A stretch of DNA of 58,435 nucleotides from JAKACA01 sp050010115. GTDB taxonomy: Bacteria; Actinomycetota; Acidimicrobiia; Acidimicrobiales; Bog-793. Position 1 is the first letter of the stretch, and each line of letters opens with the position of its first letter. Position numbers and translations under genes: made by a program. The DNA is taken from the NCBI GenBank assembly GCA_050010115.1, contig JBEKLQ010000012.1, positions 1-58,435 of the forward strand, written 5' to 3'. Under the pieces are notes generated by a model. It was not told the DNA's origin, made no database searches, and saw only the letters and a program-made list of their open reading frames with translations. Below are positions 42,511-51,353 of the stretch, piece after piece.

Positions 42511-43670
42511 TGGCGACGATCAGCCTCGAAGCAGTCCACAAGACGTACCCGAACGGGTTCGAAGCCATCAAGGGCATCGATCTGTTCGTGTCCGAGGGTG
42601 AGTTCATGGTGCTCGTCGGTCCGTCCGGGTGTGGCAAGACGACGTTGTTGCGAATGGTCGCAGGGCTGGAGGAGATCTCCTCGGGTGTCCTCCGCATCGG
42701 CGACACGGTCATGAACGAGGTCGCTCCGAAGGACCGGGACATCGCCATGGTGTTCCAGAACTATGCGCTCTACCCGCACATGACGGTCGCGCAGAACATC
42801 GGCTTCGCGCTCAAGCTCCGCAGGATGCCACGACCGGAGATCCGCCGGCGGGTGGAACAAGCCGCCGCGCTCATGGGCCTCACCGAGTTCCTCCAGCAGA
42901 GGCCGGGTCAGCTCTCGGGAGGTCAGCGGCAACGAGTGGCCATGGGAAGAGCGCTCGTGCGCGAACCAGTCGCTTTCCTGATGGATGAGCCGCTCTCGAA
43001 CCTCGATGCCCGACTCCGCGTCCAGATGCGGGCAGAGATCAGTCGGCTGCAGCGGCGCCTTGGGGTGGCGACGATCTACGTCACTCACGATCAGACCGAG
43101 GCGATGACGATGGGTGATCGCGTGGCGGTGCTGCGTGCCGGCACCGTGCGTCAGTGCGATGTCCCCCAGCAGCTCTTCGATCGACCGGCAGACCTCTTCG
43201 TCGGCGGCTTCATCGGGTCGCCGGCAATGAACCTGTACAGAGCAGGACTCGGATCGGGTGCTCGGACGCTGCGGTTGGGCTCCCAGACGATTGACCTGCC
43301 AGACTCCCTCGTTCGCGTTCGGCCGGGCCTGGCGGACCACTGCGACGCAGAGGTGATCGTCGGCTTCCGCCCCGAGTACCTCCGGATCGGCGGTGAGGCG
43401 GACAAACCCGGTTTCATTGCAGAGATCGATATCATCGAGCCGCTCGGATCAGAGCTGCTGGTGCACTTCAGCCTCGATGCCGTCAGGGTGACGAGCGAGG
43501 AGGGTGAAACCGGAGAGCCGCCGGCACTCGGCTCCGCCGGGTTCGGGATCGCGAAAGTACCCGCCCCTGGCATGACCATGCCGCGACCGGGGGAGCGCTT
43601 GCCCTTTGTGTTCCCACCCGACCAGATCCATTTCTTCGATCCGGAGAGCCATCTGGCAATCTGGCAGTGA
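42510..43670 (+). CDS. Sugar ABC transporter ATP-binding protein (MsmK/UgpC type)
   Basis: A 386-residue ATPase with Walker A VGPSGCGKTTLLRM, signature PGQLSGGQRQRVAMGRALV, Walker B VAFLMDEPLSNLDARL and the switch His in VTHDQTEAMTMGD. Residues 240-386 form the regulatory OB-fold extension (GFRPEYLRIGG, PGERLPFVFPPDQIHFFD) typical of MalK/UgpC/MsmK. It powers the two permeases. Unlike many actinobacterial sugar importers, which use a shared distant MsiK, this operon carries its own ATPase. Confidence 0.93.
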   Translation: MATISLEAVHKTYPNGFEAIKGIDLFVSEGEFMVLVGPSGCGKTTLLRMVAGLEEISSGVLRIGDTVMNEVAPKDRDIAMVFQNYALYPHMTVAQNIGFALKLRRMPRPEIRRRVEQAAALMGLTEFLQQRPGQLSGGQRQRVAMGRALVREPVAFLMDEPLSNLDARLRVQMRAEISRLQRRLGVATIYVTHDQTEAMTMGDRVAVLRAGTVRQCDVPQQLFDRPADLFVGGFIGSPAMNLYRAGLGSGARTLRLGSQTIDLPDSLVRVRPGLADHCDAEVIVGFRPEYLRIGGEADKPGFIAEIDIIEPLGSELLVHFSLDAVRVTSEEGETGEPPALGSAGFGIAKVPAPGMTMPRPGERLPFVFPPDQIHFFDPESHLAIWQ

Positions 43671-43697
43671 CGAGATCCTCGTCCTCCTATCGGCGCG

Positions 43698-43930
43698 GTG
43701 GCGAGGCAACGCTACTCACCGGTCAGGCGCGGCTCGGACCTGCTGCTGCGTACCAAGGTAGATCCTCAGCCGGCGTTGTGGGAATCGCTGCTCCCCGAGG
43801 AGTTCCGCCGCCTGCCGCCTGGGCTTTCCGCCATCGACACCTTCCTGGACGACCGGTGCTCTTCGAGCCTTTCGTCCCGTACTTCGATCCGCGAAGATGG
43901 TTTCGTGGCAGTGGGGTGTCATGCTCAACT
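43698..43930 (+). pseudogene. Relic of an IS1182/IS5-type transposase (N-terminal region)
   Basis: One frame reads PALWESLLPEEFRRLPPGLSAIDTFLDD. A second frame, shifted near 43850, continues with LFEPFVPYFDPRRW. Joined, these give the N-terminal domain (InsH/DUF772 type) of IS1182/IS5-group transposases, where a GRPSIP stretch would normally follow. The catalytic region is missing. The relic lies between the sugar operon and the enoyl-CoA hydratase gene. The exact IS family is uncertain. Confidence 0.5.
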
Positions 43931-44090
43931 GTCGTATTTCCGGGCGAAGCAGCTACGAGGACACGGAGGATCGGTTGATCGAGAAGTTCGCCCGGCTCAC
44001 CAAGCGATGACGCCCCAGAATGTCGGTCACGCCTGCAGCCCGTGGCTCACCAGAGGAGCCGCCGTGTCTCGGGAGGCAGCGACAGCGCGC

Positions 44091-44942
44091 TCAGGAGCTG
44101 CGTTCGCCGTAGTCGCCGAAGGGGCGGTCGCGTTCGCGCACGGCTTGGCGCCAGCCGACCTCTTGCGCCCTGCCCACGAAGTCGAGTCCTTCTTGGGTGT
44201 GCCGGGCGACGCCGTCGAAGATGAAACCGAGCAGGCGACTGGTGTCTGGCTGGTATTGATGCCGGGCGACGTCGTTGAGCAGCCACTTCATCATCTGGAG
44301 TTGGTTGAGCGGTAGCGATGCCATCCGGTGGGCGAGGGCGCCAGCTCGATCTGCCAGTTCGTCGTCGGGCACGCATTCGAGGATCATCCCGGCATCGGCG
44401 GCCTCTCGGGCGCTCAGCTCGTCGCCGGTGAAGAGGTAGCGCTTGGCTCGCTCGAGCCCGAGGCGGGCGACCCACACCCAGGGTGCTTCGGGGACCCCCC
44501 AGACTCGGGCCGGTGGGTAGCCGAAGCGGGCGGATTCACCGGCGATGATGAGATCCGCGTTGAGCACCATGTCGGTGCCGCCGGCGATGCACCAGCCCTG
44601 CACGGCAGCGAGCGTGGGCTTGGAGATCGAGTGGAGCTTGGCGAAGGTGTTGCCGAAGACGCCGATCATCCGCACGTCGGCGACGCTGTCCCAGACCCGG
44701 CCCTTGGCACCGTCGTCGCTGGTCTGCGAGACCGTCGACCAGTCCAGACCGAAGCCGGCGCAGAACGCTCGGCCCTCTGCACGCACAAGGACGACCTTGA
44801 CCTGGTTGTCGGCTTCGGCTTGGTCGACGGCTGCGTCGAGCTCGTTCCGCAGCGTCACGGTGATCGTGTTGAGCTCGTCGGGGCGGCAGAGCACGAGGCT
44901 ACGGACGGCCCCGTCGTCCTCGACCCGGATAGCTGTGCCCAT
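44091..44942 (-). CDS. Enoyl-CoA hydratase/isomerase (crotonase family)
   Basis: A 283-residue crotonase-fold protein. The first oxyanion segment is EGRAFCAGFGLDW, and the second is AVQGWCIAGGTDMVLNADL; GVPEAPWVWVARLGLERAKRYLFTG follows. The usual hydratase Glu pair is not clearly preserved (PEAPW where GEFQ/PEIG-like motifs occur), so a hydratase, isomerase or other crotonase reaction cannot be fixed. The start ATG at 44942 has a CAGGAG site. It stands alone, flanked by relics on both sides. Confidence 0.85.
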   Translation of the reverse strand: MGTAIRVEDDGAVRSLVLCRPDELNTITVTLRNELDAAVDQAEADNQVKVVLVRAEGRAFCAGFGLDWSTVSQTSDDGAKGRVWDSVADVRMIGVFGNTFAKLHSISKPTLAAVQGWCIAGGTDMVLNADLIIAGESARFGYPPARVWGVPEAPWVWVARLGLERAKRYLFTGDELSAREAADAGMILECVPDDELADRAGALAHRMASLPLNQLQMMKWLLNDVARHQYQPDTSRLLGFIFDGVARHTQEGLDFVGRAQEVGWRQAVRERDRPFGDYGERSS

Positions 44943-45135
44943 GATTCAGACTCCTGTTCCGTCATACAAGTGATGGTTCGAGCCGGGCCGCGCCCGGCTC
45001 GCAGCACTCCTCCGGTTCAATCCATATCGTGACACTGGTGCTGGCAGGCCCGCGGATCTCCGCGACGAGACGATCTCAGCTTGCTTAGCCGCCGGCTGGC
45101 GTCTGTGTGCTCGGTCGGTGACGTGTCGGCCCGTG

Positions 45136-45570
45136 GGCTTCGGCAGCCACCACTGGGTCATCATCACCCTGTGTGTCGGGGGTGCCCAGGAGGACTACGA
45201 CTTCCACACCGAAGTGTGGAGCTGAAGAGCGTCAAGAAGAAGGCCCTCTACGACGGCGACGCACCCATCTGCCACCTCTACTACGGCGACGATCAGGTCC
45301 TCGAGTCGACCCTCGAGGGCTGCAGCGCCCGGCTCAGCGCCGAGAAGCCCGATCGTCTGCGCTTCGAGGTGGGCGATGGTGGTTCCGGCCCGATCGTGAC
45401 TTCGTCGCCGAGCAGGGTCTCGACCAAGCGGGCCGGATGTCGAAGAAGGGATCGTGCACCACACAGCCTTCCAGGTGGCCGACTACGGCGTGCAGTCGGC
45501 CGTGAGGTGTCACCTCGAGGGGATCGGTTCTACTGACGTCTCGGAGCGCAAGGACCGTGGCCACTTCGAC
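45136..45570 (+). pseudogene. Decayed VOC-family ring-cleaving dioxygenase/glyoxalase gene
   Basis: Three frames carry ordered pieces of one VOC protein. The first is ITLCVGGAQEDYDFHTEV (up to about 45220). The second, after a frameshift, is ELKSVKKKALYDGDAPICHL, then YYGDDQVLESTLEGC. The third, near 45453, is VHHTAFQVADYGVQSAVRCH, then LEGIGSTDVSERKDRGHF. The segment between the second and third pieces is shortened. VOC proteins of this type bind a metal through His/Glu and open aromatic rings or isomerise glyoxals. This copy cannot be functional. Confidence 0.7.
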
Positions 45571-45682
45571 CACCCGGGTCGGCCCGGCCCGCCTCGGCGT
45601 GGTCAGCCCGTTCGTCATCATGTGAGAGGTGCTCGGCTGGCGCCGATCCTCGCAGCGCTCCTCCCGCGTCTCGACCCCGAAA

Positions 45683-46483
45683 ATGCCATACTCCCCGCTT
45701 GTGAAGAGCGACGACGGCAACTCGGCGCTGGAGGTCGCCGGCGTCAGCGTCCGCTTCGGCGGCCTGTCGGCCCTCGACGACGTCAGCCTGTCGGTCCGGC
45801 CGGGGGAGATCGTCGGCCTGATCGGGCCGAACGGTGCCGGCAAGACGACGCTGTTCAACGTCATCTGTGGCTTCGTCCGGCCCGACGCCGGCTCGATCTC
45901 GATCAGCGGCAGGTCGCCGCGGCGGGTCCGACCGCACCAGCTCACCAGGCTCGGGGTCGCCCGCACGCTGCAGGGCGTCGGGCTCTGGCCGCACCTCACG
46001 ATCGCCCACAACGTCATGACGGCGATACACCACGAGTCGAAGGGCGACCTCGTCTCGGCGATGCTCGGCCTGGGGCGCTCGTCGCGCGACGAGCGGCGCC
46101 TCCACCAGCGGGCCATGGACGCCCTCGGTCGTCTCGAGATCGCCGAGTTCGCCGAACGGCTGCCGACGATGCTGCCGTACCCCGTCCAGAAGCTCGCCTC
46201 CCTCGCCCGCGCCCTCGTCACCCAACCGGACCTCCTGCTGCTCGACGAACCGGCGAGCGGTCTGTCGGAGGCCGACATCGAGAAGCTCGGAAACCTCGTA
46301 CAAGGGCTGCGCAGCGAGATGGCGGTGCTCGTCGTCGAGCACCACATGGATTTCGTCATGGGTCTGTGCGACCGCATAGTCGTGCTCGACTTCGGCAAGG
46401 TGATCGCCACGGGCAGCCCCGACGAGGTGCGCGCCGACCCCGCCGTGGCGAAGGCATACCTCGGCGAAGAGGTGGCGACGTGA
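45683..46483 (+). CDS. livG: Branched-chain amino acid/amide ABC transporter ATP-binding protein
   Basis: A 266-residue ATPase from the ATG at 45683; a GTG at 45701 is an alternative and neither has a clear ribosome-binding site. Walker A is GLIGPNGAGKTTLFNV, the Q-loop region is GVARTLQGVGLWPHLT, the degenerate signature LPYPVQKLASLARALV is typical of LivG, Walker B is LLLLDEPASGLSEAD, and the switch His lies in VVEHHMDFVMGLCD. It works with LivF on the LivH-LivM channel. The stop overlaps the livF start (GTGA). Confidence 0.9.
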   Translation: MPYSPLVKSDDGNSALEVAGVSVRFGGLSALDDVSLSVRPGEIVGLIGPNGAGKTTLFNVICGFVRPDAGSISISGRSPRRVRPHQLTRLGVARTLQGVGLWPHLTIAHNVMTAIHHESKGDLVSAMLGLGRSSRDERRLHQRAMDALGRLEIAEFAERLPTMLPYPVQKLASLARALVTQPDLLLLDEPASGLSEADIEKLGNLVQGLRSEMAVLVVEHHMDFVMGLCDRIVVLDFGKVIATGSPDEVRADPAVAKAYLGEEVAT

Positions 46484-47196
46484 GCGGCCCGCTCGCTATC
46501 GAAGACCTGAGCGCCTCCTACGGGCCGATCCGGGCGCTCAACGGCGTGAGCTTCAGCGTGCCCGAGGGCACCATCACCGCTGTGCTCGGGGCGAACGGCG
46601 CCGGCAAGACGACGCTTCTACGAACCATCATGGGCCTTGTGCACCCGGAACGGGGGGCTGCTCGATACGGCGAAGTCGACCTCACCCGCATCGAGGTCGC
46701 CGAGCACGTCCGCCACGGCGTCGCCCACGTACCCGAAGGGCGGGGTGTCATCGTTGAGCTCACCGTCGAGGAGAACCTCCGGCTCGGTGGGCTGTTCCGG
46801 CGGGATCGGGCCGGCATCCGCCAGTCGATCGGCGAGGTGCTCGAGCTGTTCCCGTCTCTCGCCGAGCGGCGGCGGCGCTCTGCTCACACGCTCTCGGGGG
46901 GCGAGCGCCAGATGCTCGCCATCGGGCGGGCGCTCGTCGCCCGGCCGCGGCTGCTGCTCCTCGACGAGCCGTCGCTCGGGCTCGCGCCCCGGGTGACGGC
47001 CCAGATCATGGAACTCCTCCGTCGGCTCGTGGCCGAGCAGCGCCTGACCGTTCTGCTCGTCGAGCAGAATGCCCGCAGTGCCCTCTCGGTCGCCGACCGG
47101 GCGGTCGTGCTCGCCCTCGGGAAGGTCGTCATCGACGACACCGCTACCGCCGTCGGCGCGCACGACTCACTTCGCCACCACTACCTCGGGTACTGA
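46480..47196 (+). CDS. livF: Branched-chain amino acid/amide ABC transporter ATP-binding protein
   Basis: A 238-residue ATPase starting at GTG 46480. Walker A is LGANGAGKTTLLRTIMGL, the LivF-specific HVPEGRGVIVELTVEENL follows, the signature is HTLSGGERQMLAIGRAL, Walker B is RLLLLDEPSLGLAP, and LVEQNARSALSVADRA carries the LivF-type EQN switch. It is the second ATPase of the importer; the pair hydrolyses ATP to drive uptake. Confidence 0.93.
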   Translation: MSGPLAIEDLSASYGPIRALNGVSFSVPEGTITAVLGANGAGKTTLLRTIMGLVHPERGAARYGEVDLTRIEVAEHVRHGVAHVPEGRGVIVELTVEENLRLGGLFRRDRAGIRQSIGEVLELFPSLAERRRRSAHTLSGGERQMLAIGRALVARPRLLLLDEPSLGLAPRVTAQIMELLRRLVAEQRLTVLLVEQNARSALSVADRAVVLALGKVVIDDTATAVGAHDSLRHHYLGY

Positions 47197-47209
47197 AAGG
47201 GGGTACTGG

Positions 47210-48088
47210 ATGAGGCTCTTCGTCAACTACACCCTCGTGGGAGTGACCCAGGGCTTGGTCTACGCCGCCGTCGCCCTCGCGCTCGTCCTCGCCTGGCGCT
47301 CGACTCGAATCCTGAACTTCGCCCAAGGCGCCATGGCCATGATCACGACCTACATCGCCGCCACGCTCCTCGAGCACTCTGTCGGGTATTGGGAGGCGTT
47401 CATCGCCGCCATCGCCGCAGGTCTCGTGATCGGCGCTGTGACCGAGCGCCTCGTCATTCGCCCCGTCGAGGCTCGCAACCCGCTCAATGCCGTCATCGTT
47501 GCCATCGGCGTGCTGATCTTCCTCGAAGCGCTCGCAGCCGCCATCTGGGGCTCCGTCGAGCGGGGGTTCCCTGCCCCCTTCTCCCTCGTCGGCTACAGGG
47601 TCGGCGGCCACGGCATCGAGCTTGCCCCCTTCGACGTCTTCGTCATCGTGGCGGTGCTCGTGATGATGGCGCTCCTGCTGGCGCTCTTCCGCTTCACGGC
47701 GCTCGGGCTACGCATGCGGGCATCGGCGTTCTCACCCGAGGTAGCCGGCATGCTCGGTGTTCGGGTGAAGCGCCTGTTGACGCTCGGCTGGGCACTGGCG
47801 GCGGCGGCGGGCGCCTTGGCGGGTCTGTTCGTGGCGCCGAGCGTGTTCCTCTACCCGCAGAACATGGACTCGGTCCTCATCTTCGGGTTCACCGCCGCCA
47901 TCATCGGCGGCCTCGAAAGCCCGCTCGGCGCCTTGGCTGGCGGTCTCGTCTCTGGCCTCGCCTGGTCGTACGTCGGGGGCTACATCGGGCCGTCCTTCCA
48001 GGCAAGCGGCGCCGTAGCCCTGCTCGTCGTCGTCCTCATGGTGCGGCCGTCCGGGTTGTTCAGCTCACCCCAGGCGAGGAGGGTCTGA
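47210..48088 (+). CDS. livH: Branched-chain amino acid/amide ABC transporter permease
   Basis: A 292-residue membrane protein with about eight hydrophobic helices, from the ATG at 47210 behind GAAAGGGGG. QGLVYAAVALALVLAWRSTRILNFAQGAMAM, read in parts, is the LivH N-terminus. ERLVIRPVEARNPLNAVIVAIG and GGLESPLGALAGGLVSGL are conserved permease loops. It pairs with LivM. It follows livF by 13 bp and precedes livM by one base. Confidence 0.92.
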   Translation: MRLFVNYTLVGVTQGLVYAAVALALVLAWRSTRILNFAQGAMAMITTYIAATLLEHSVGYWEAFIAAIAAGLVIGAVTERLVIRPVEARNPLNAVIVAIGVLIFLEALAAAIWGSVERGFPAPFSLVGYRVGGHGIELAPFDVFVIVAVLVMMALLLALFRFTALGLRMRASAFSPEVAGMLGVRVKRLLTLGWALAAAAGALAGLFVAPSVFLYPQNMDSVLIFGFTAAIIGGLESPLGALAGGLVSGLAWSYVGGYIGPSFQASGAVALLVVVLMVRPSGLFSSPQARRV

Positions 48089-48089
48089 C

Positions 48090-49175
48090 ATGGCCGGGGT
48101 CGTCGCCGAGCCGGACCCGGGCGCCACGGCACCGGCGGCCGAGGCGGAACCGACCGCGGCGCCGCCCGGGCGCTCGGGTCCGGCGTGGCTCCGTCGCCTC
48201 CGCCTCCCGACCCAGCCGTTCTTCCGCCACGGCCTGTTGGCGGTCCTTGGCGGCGTCGCCTGCTACCTGCTCTCGGTACAGGTGTCGAGCTTCGCCAACT
48301 TCAACATCGCCGAGGTGGCCGCGTACACCGTCGTCATCGCCGGCTTGGCGCTGCTCGTCGGCGGCACGGGGCAGATCTCGCTCGGCCACGCTGCATTGAT
48401 GGCAGTAGGCGCCTATGCCTACGCGGACCTTGAGTCCCACAACAAGCACCTCCCGCTCGCCGTCGGGCTCCTCCTCGCCACCGCTCTCACCGCCGCCGCC
48501 GGCGGCATTGTCGGCGCAGCGGCCGCCCGCCTGCGCGGCCCCTACCTCGCCGGCGTGACGCTCGCCCTCGGCCTTGCCGTGCCGCAACTGGCCGACCACT
48601 ACTTCTCGAGCGACCAAGGTATCCCCATCAGCTTCACGCCGCCCTCCACCGTCGAGGCGAACCACTGGCTCGCCTGGATCTGCCTGCTCTCGGCCCTCAT
48701 CGTGCTCTTCCTGCTCGCCAACCTCCGCACGAGCCGGTGGGCCCGCGCCTTCTCGGCCGTCCGCGACGACGAGATCGCCGCCTCGCTCGCCGGGATCAGC
48801 GTGGCGCGGACGCAGATCCTGGGTTTCGTCATCTCGGCCGCCTGCGCCGGGCTCGGCGGCGCGCTGCTCGCCCTGTGCAACCTCGGCGCCACGTCCGGGG
48901 CCTTCCCGATCAGCCTGTCGATCCTTCTCATCGCCGGCGTGGTCATCGGGGGCACCGGGACGCTCGTCGGCGCCGTCTGGGGCGGCATACTTGTCGTCTA
49001 CGGACCGATCTGGCTGGACGACGCCGTCGGCTCGACGACGTCGTCCCTCGGGGTCAACCTGCCCTCGATCGTGTTCGGCGCCCTCATCGTGCTCGTCGTC
49101 ATCTTCGTCCCCAACGGGATCCAAGGTGCGCTGAACCGTCTCGGGCTCCGGGTTCGCCGAGCAGCACGGTGGTAA
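48090..49175 (+). CDS. livM: Branched-chain amino acid/amide ABC transporter permease
   Basis: A 361-residue membrane protein. A 45-residue cytosolic Pro/Ala-rich, then basic, N-terminal tail precedes about nine helices. GLALLVGGTGQISLGHAALMA is the LivM signature. AVRDDEIAASLAGISVARTQI is the EAA-like cytoplasmic loop, and VIGGTGTLVGAVWGGILVV the conserved late helix. It completes the channel with LivH. Confidence 0.92.
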   Translation: MAGVVAEPDPGATAPAAEAEPTAAPPGRSGPAWLRRLRLPTQPFFRHGLLAVLGGVACYLLSVQVSSFANFNIAEVAAYTVVIAGLALLVGGTGQISLGHAALMAVGAYAYADLESHNKHLPLAVGLLLATALTAAAGGIVGAAAARLRGPYLAGVTLALGLAVPQLADHYFSSDQGIPISFTPPSTVEANHWLAWICLLSALIVLFLLANLRTSRWARAFSAVRDDEIAASLAGISVARTQILGFVISAACAGLGGALLALCNLGATSGAFPISLSILLIAGVVIGGTGTLVGAVWGGILVVYGPIWLDDAVGSTTSSLGVNLPSIVFGALIVLVVIFVPNGIQGALNRLGLRVRRAARW

Positions 49176-49367
49176 CGTCATCGCAACAATCGTCAGCGGA
49201 TCGTGGCCGGTCGTCCGCCAACCGGTGTCCGGTGTGGCGTCTGAGCGACACGTACGACGACACGCAGTATCCGGGCGCCAACGTTGCCGCCCGGATTGGC
49301 TCACACGACAATCGGCTCACAAGATGCAGCGCCGCCTGTGGGGGGCGCACGAAAGAGGAGGGCAGGC

Positions 49368-50729
49368 ATGTTGAACATATTGCGGAAGAGCAGGAGAGCC
49401 ACGGGCGCCGTGGCGGTGCTCGCCGCCACGGCCGTGCTGGCGGCGGCGTGTGGCACGGCCTCGACCTCGACCACGTCGACGAGCAAGACGGCCACGACCA
49501 ACACCACGCCGGGCGCCTCGGCCCCTGGCATCACCGCCACGCAGATCACACTCGGCTCGACGCAGCCGCTGTCGGGCGCGGCGGCACCGGGCTACGACGA
49601 GATCGCGCCCGCCTCGGAGGCCGTATTTCAGTGGGTGAACGCCAACGGCGGCATCTACGGGCGCAAGATCGTCGACGACTACCTCGACGACGCCTACAAC
49701 CCGTCCGAGACGGTCACGAAGACACGCCAGTTGTTGGCGGAGCCGATCTTCGCCGACTTGGACCCGCTCGGGACACCGACCCAGCTGCAGGTCCAGAGCC
49801 TGCTCAACACGGACAAGGTGCCCCAGCTGTTCGTGGCGTCCGGCTGTGCCTGCTGGAGCCTGACCAAGTACCCGTATACGTCGGGCTGGCAGCCGAACTA
49901 CATCATCGAGGGGAAGATCCAGGGCCAGTACGTCGCAAAGAACTACGCCGGCAAGAAGATCGCCTACATCTACCAGGACGACGAGTTCGGCCAAGACGGC
50001 GTGAAGGGCCTCGACCAGGAGATCCCCGCCAAGGACGTCGTCGCACGCCAGCCGTACAGCATCGCCCAGCTCAGCCTCGCCGCCGGCCTCAGTGACCAGG
50101 TGAGCAAGGCGCAGGCGGCCGGGGCCCAGGTCGTCGTGCTCTACACGATCCCGGCGGCCAGTGCTGAGGCGCTGCTCGGCGCCGCCGTGCTCGGATACCA
50201 CCCGCAGTGGGTCGTCTCCAACGTCGGTGCCGACGTCACGACGCTCGAAGGGCTCGTCGGCGCCATCTCCGGCGGCAAGGCGGGCGCCAGTCTCCTGAAC
50301 GGCCTCATCTCGGATGACTACCTGCCGTCGCCGCAGGACACGACGAACCCGTGGATCCAGCTGTTCCATCAGATCTACGTGAAGTACGACAACACGACGA
50401 AGAACAAGTTCGACGGCAACACCGAGTACGGCATGGCTGTCGCCATCACGATGCTCGACCTCCTGCAGGCTGCCGGGCCGAACCCGACGCGGGCCTCGCT
50501 CCTGCAGACCCTCGCCACCGATGGCCACACGTTCAACACGCCGGGCTCGGTTCCACTGTCGTACTCATCGAGCGACCACTACGGCTACCAGGGCACCCAG
50601 ATGGGCAAGATCGAGAACAGCAAGACGACGCTCTTTGGATCGGTCTACGAGACGACGAACACCGGGCCCATTTCGGCGGTCACGCCGGCGAGCTCGACGC
50701 CGCCGAGCTTCTCCGACCCGAAGTTCTAA
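49368..50729 (+). CDS. livK: Branched-chain amino acid/amide ABC transporter substrate-binding lipoprotein
   Basis: A 453-residue lipoprotein. A basic start (MLNILRKSRRATG), hydrophobic core and lipobox (VLAAACGT) are followed by a Thr/Ser linker. The periplasmic-binding-protein type I fold has ITLGSTQPLSGAAAPGYDEI, YGRKIVDDYLDDAYNPSETV and PQLFVASGCACWS. Liv-type receptors bind leucine, isoleucine, valine, amides or aromatic acids; the substrate is not fixed by sequence. An AAAGAGGAGGG site precedes the ATG. The 192-bp gap before it may hold a separate promoter for high receptor expression. Confidence 0.92.
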   Translation: MLNILRKSRRATGAVAVLAATAVLAAACGTASTSTTSTSKTATTNTTPGASAPGITATQITLGSTQPLSGAAAPGYDEIAPASEAVFQWVNANGGIYGRKIVDDYLDDAYNPSETVTKTRQLLAEPIFADLDPLGTPTQLQVQSLLNTDKVPQLFVASGCACWSLTKYPYTSGWQPNYIIEGKIQGQYVAKNYAGKKIAYIYQDDEFGQDGVKGLDQEIPAKDVVARQPYSIAQLSLAAGLSDQVSKAQAAGAQVVVLYTIPAASAEALLGAAVLGYHPQWVVSNVGADVTTLEGLVGAISGGKAGASLLNGLISDDYLPSPQDTTNPWIQLFHQIYVKYDNTTKNKFDGNTEYGMAVAITMLDLLQAAGPNPTRASLLQTLATDGHTFNTPGSVPLSYSSSDHYGYQGTQMGKIENSKTTLFGSVYETTNTGPISAVTPASSTPPSFSDPKF

Positions 50730-50760
50730 GGGGACGAGAACGGGGTAGCCAGCTTGCTGT

Positions 50761-50775
50761 CTCCGCGAGGCGGAG
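50761..50775 (+). terminator. Possible hairpin after livK
   Basis: A perfect 6-bp stem with a 3-base loop (CTCCGC-GAG-GCGGAG) lies 32 bp after the livK stop. It has no T-run, so termination by this hairpin alone is doubtful. Confidence 0.3.
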
Positions 50776-50829
50776 GCACGTGCGGCTCACGCCGAGGGCG
50801 CGCCCGCTCGCACAGTTCTTGGTGGTTCA

Positions 50830-51307
50830 AGGCCGGTGGGGTAACTGACCGGACGCTCTCAGCTCAGCGCGCCTCCGACGGGCGGTCGCCGTCTTGTTCA
50901 GGTAGGAGAACTGCGTGTCCCGGTCGGGGTGGGCGGTTCCCTCCTTCTCCTTGGCCGGGGCCTTGGCCGGGGCCTTGGCCGGGGCCTGCAGCGAGTACCC
51001 GAGCGACTTCAAGATCCGCCTGACGGTGTCGTCGGAGACCTGGAAGCCCTTCTGCACAAGGACGTCTGCAAGGTGGCGAGTCGACCTCGAGGTCCAGCGC
51101 AACAGCGACATCGGGTTGCCGCCGGTGTCGGAGTGGACGAGCTCGTCGAGAGCCTCCAGGAGTCCCGGCTGCTTGTCGATCAGTTGGTGATCTCCACCGC
51201 CCAGGGTCTCGGAGGCGCTCCGACGGCTCGACGCCATCTTCGACCTCGCGCTCCGCTTTGATCACGGTGTTGCGGCTCACACCCGAAGCCGCCGCGACCG
51301 CGCTCAT
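50830..51307 (-). pseudogene. Relic of an ISAzo13-family transposase (N-terminal part)
   Basis: A first frame from the ATG at 51307 reads MSAVAAASGVSRNTVIKAER and then EVEDG. After a frameshift near 51200 a second frame continues with HQLIDKQPGLLEALDELV, NPMSLLRWTSRSTRHLADVL, SDDTVRRILKSLGYSLQAP and HPDRDTQFSYLN. This order matches the N-terminal half of ISAzo13-type transposases. The catalytic DDE part is absent, and a 12-bp tandem repeat has expanded within the relic. It is next to the 3' end of the alpha/beta hydrolase gene. Confidence 0.75.
50947..50982. repeat. 12-bp tandem repeat in the ISAzo13 relic
   Basis: Three exact copies of CCTTGGCCGGGG. On the minus strand they encode repeating APAK units inserted after SLGYSLQ, where intact relatives have a short unrepeated linker. 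This is a slippage expansion. Confidence 0.9.
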
Positions 51308-51353
51308 GCTGCCGCGCGCTAGCTAACTTTCGGCGGACCCTGGCTAAGTGGGG

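Noticed and set aside
50755..50860. End of a group II intron after livK
   Set aside because: A hairpin is present, but the domain V consensus (AGC catalytic triad and bulge) is missing and no reverse transcriptase gene is nearby.
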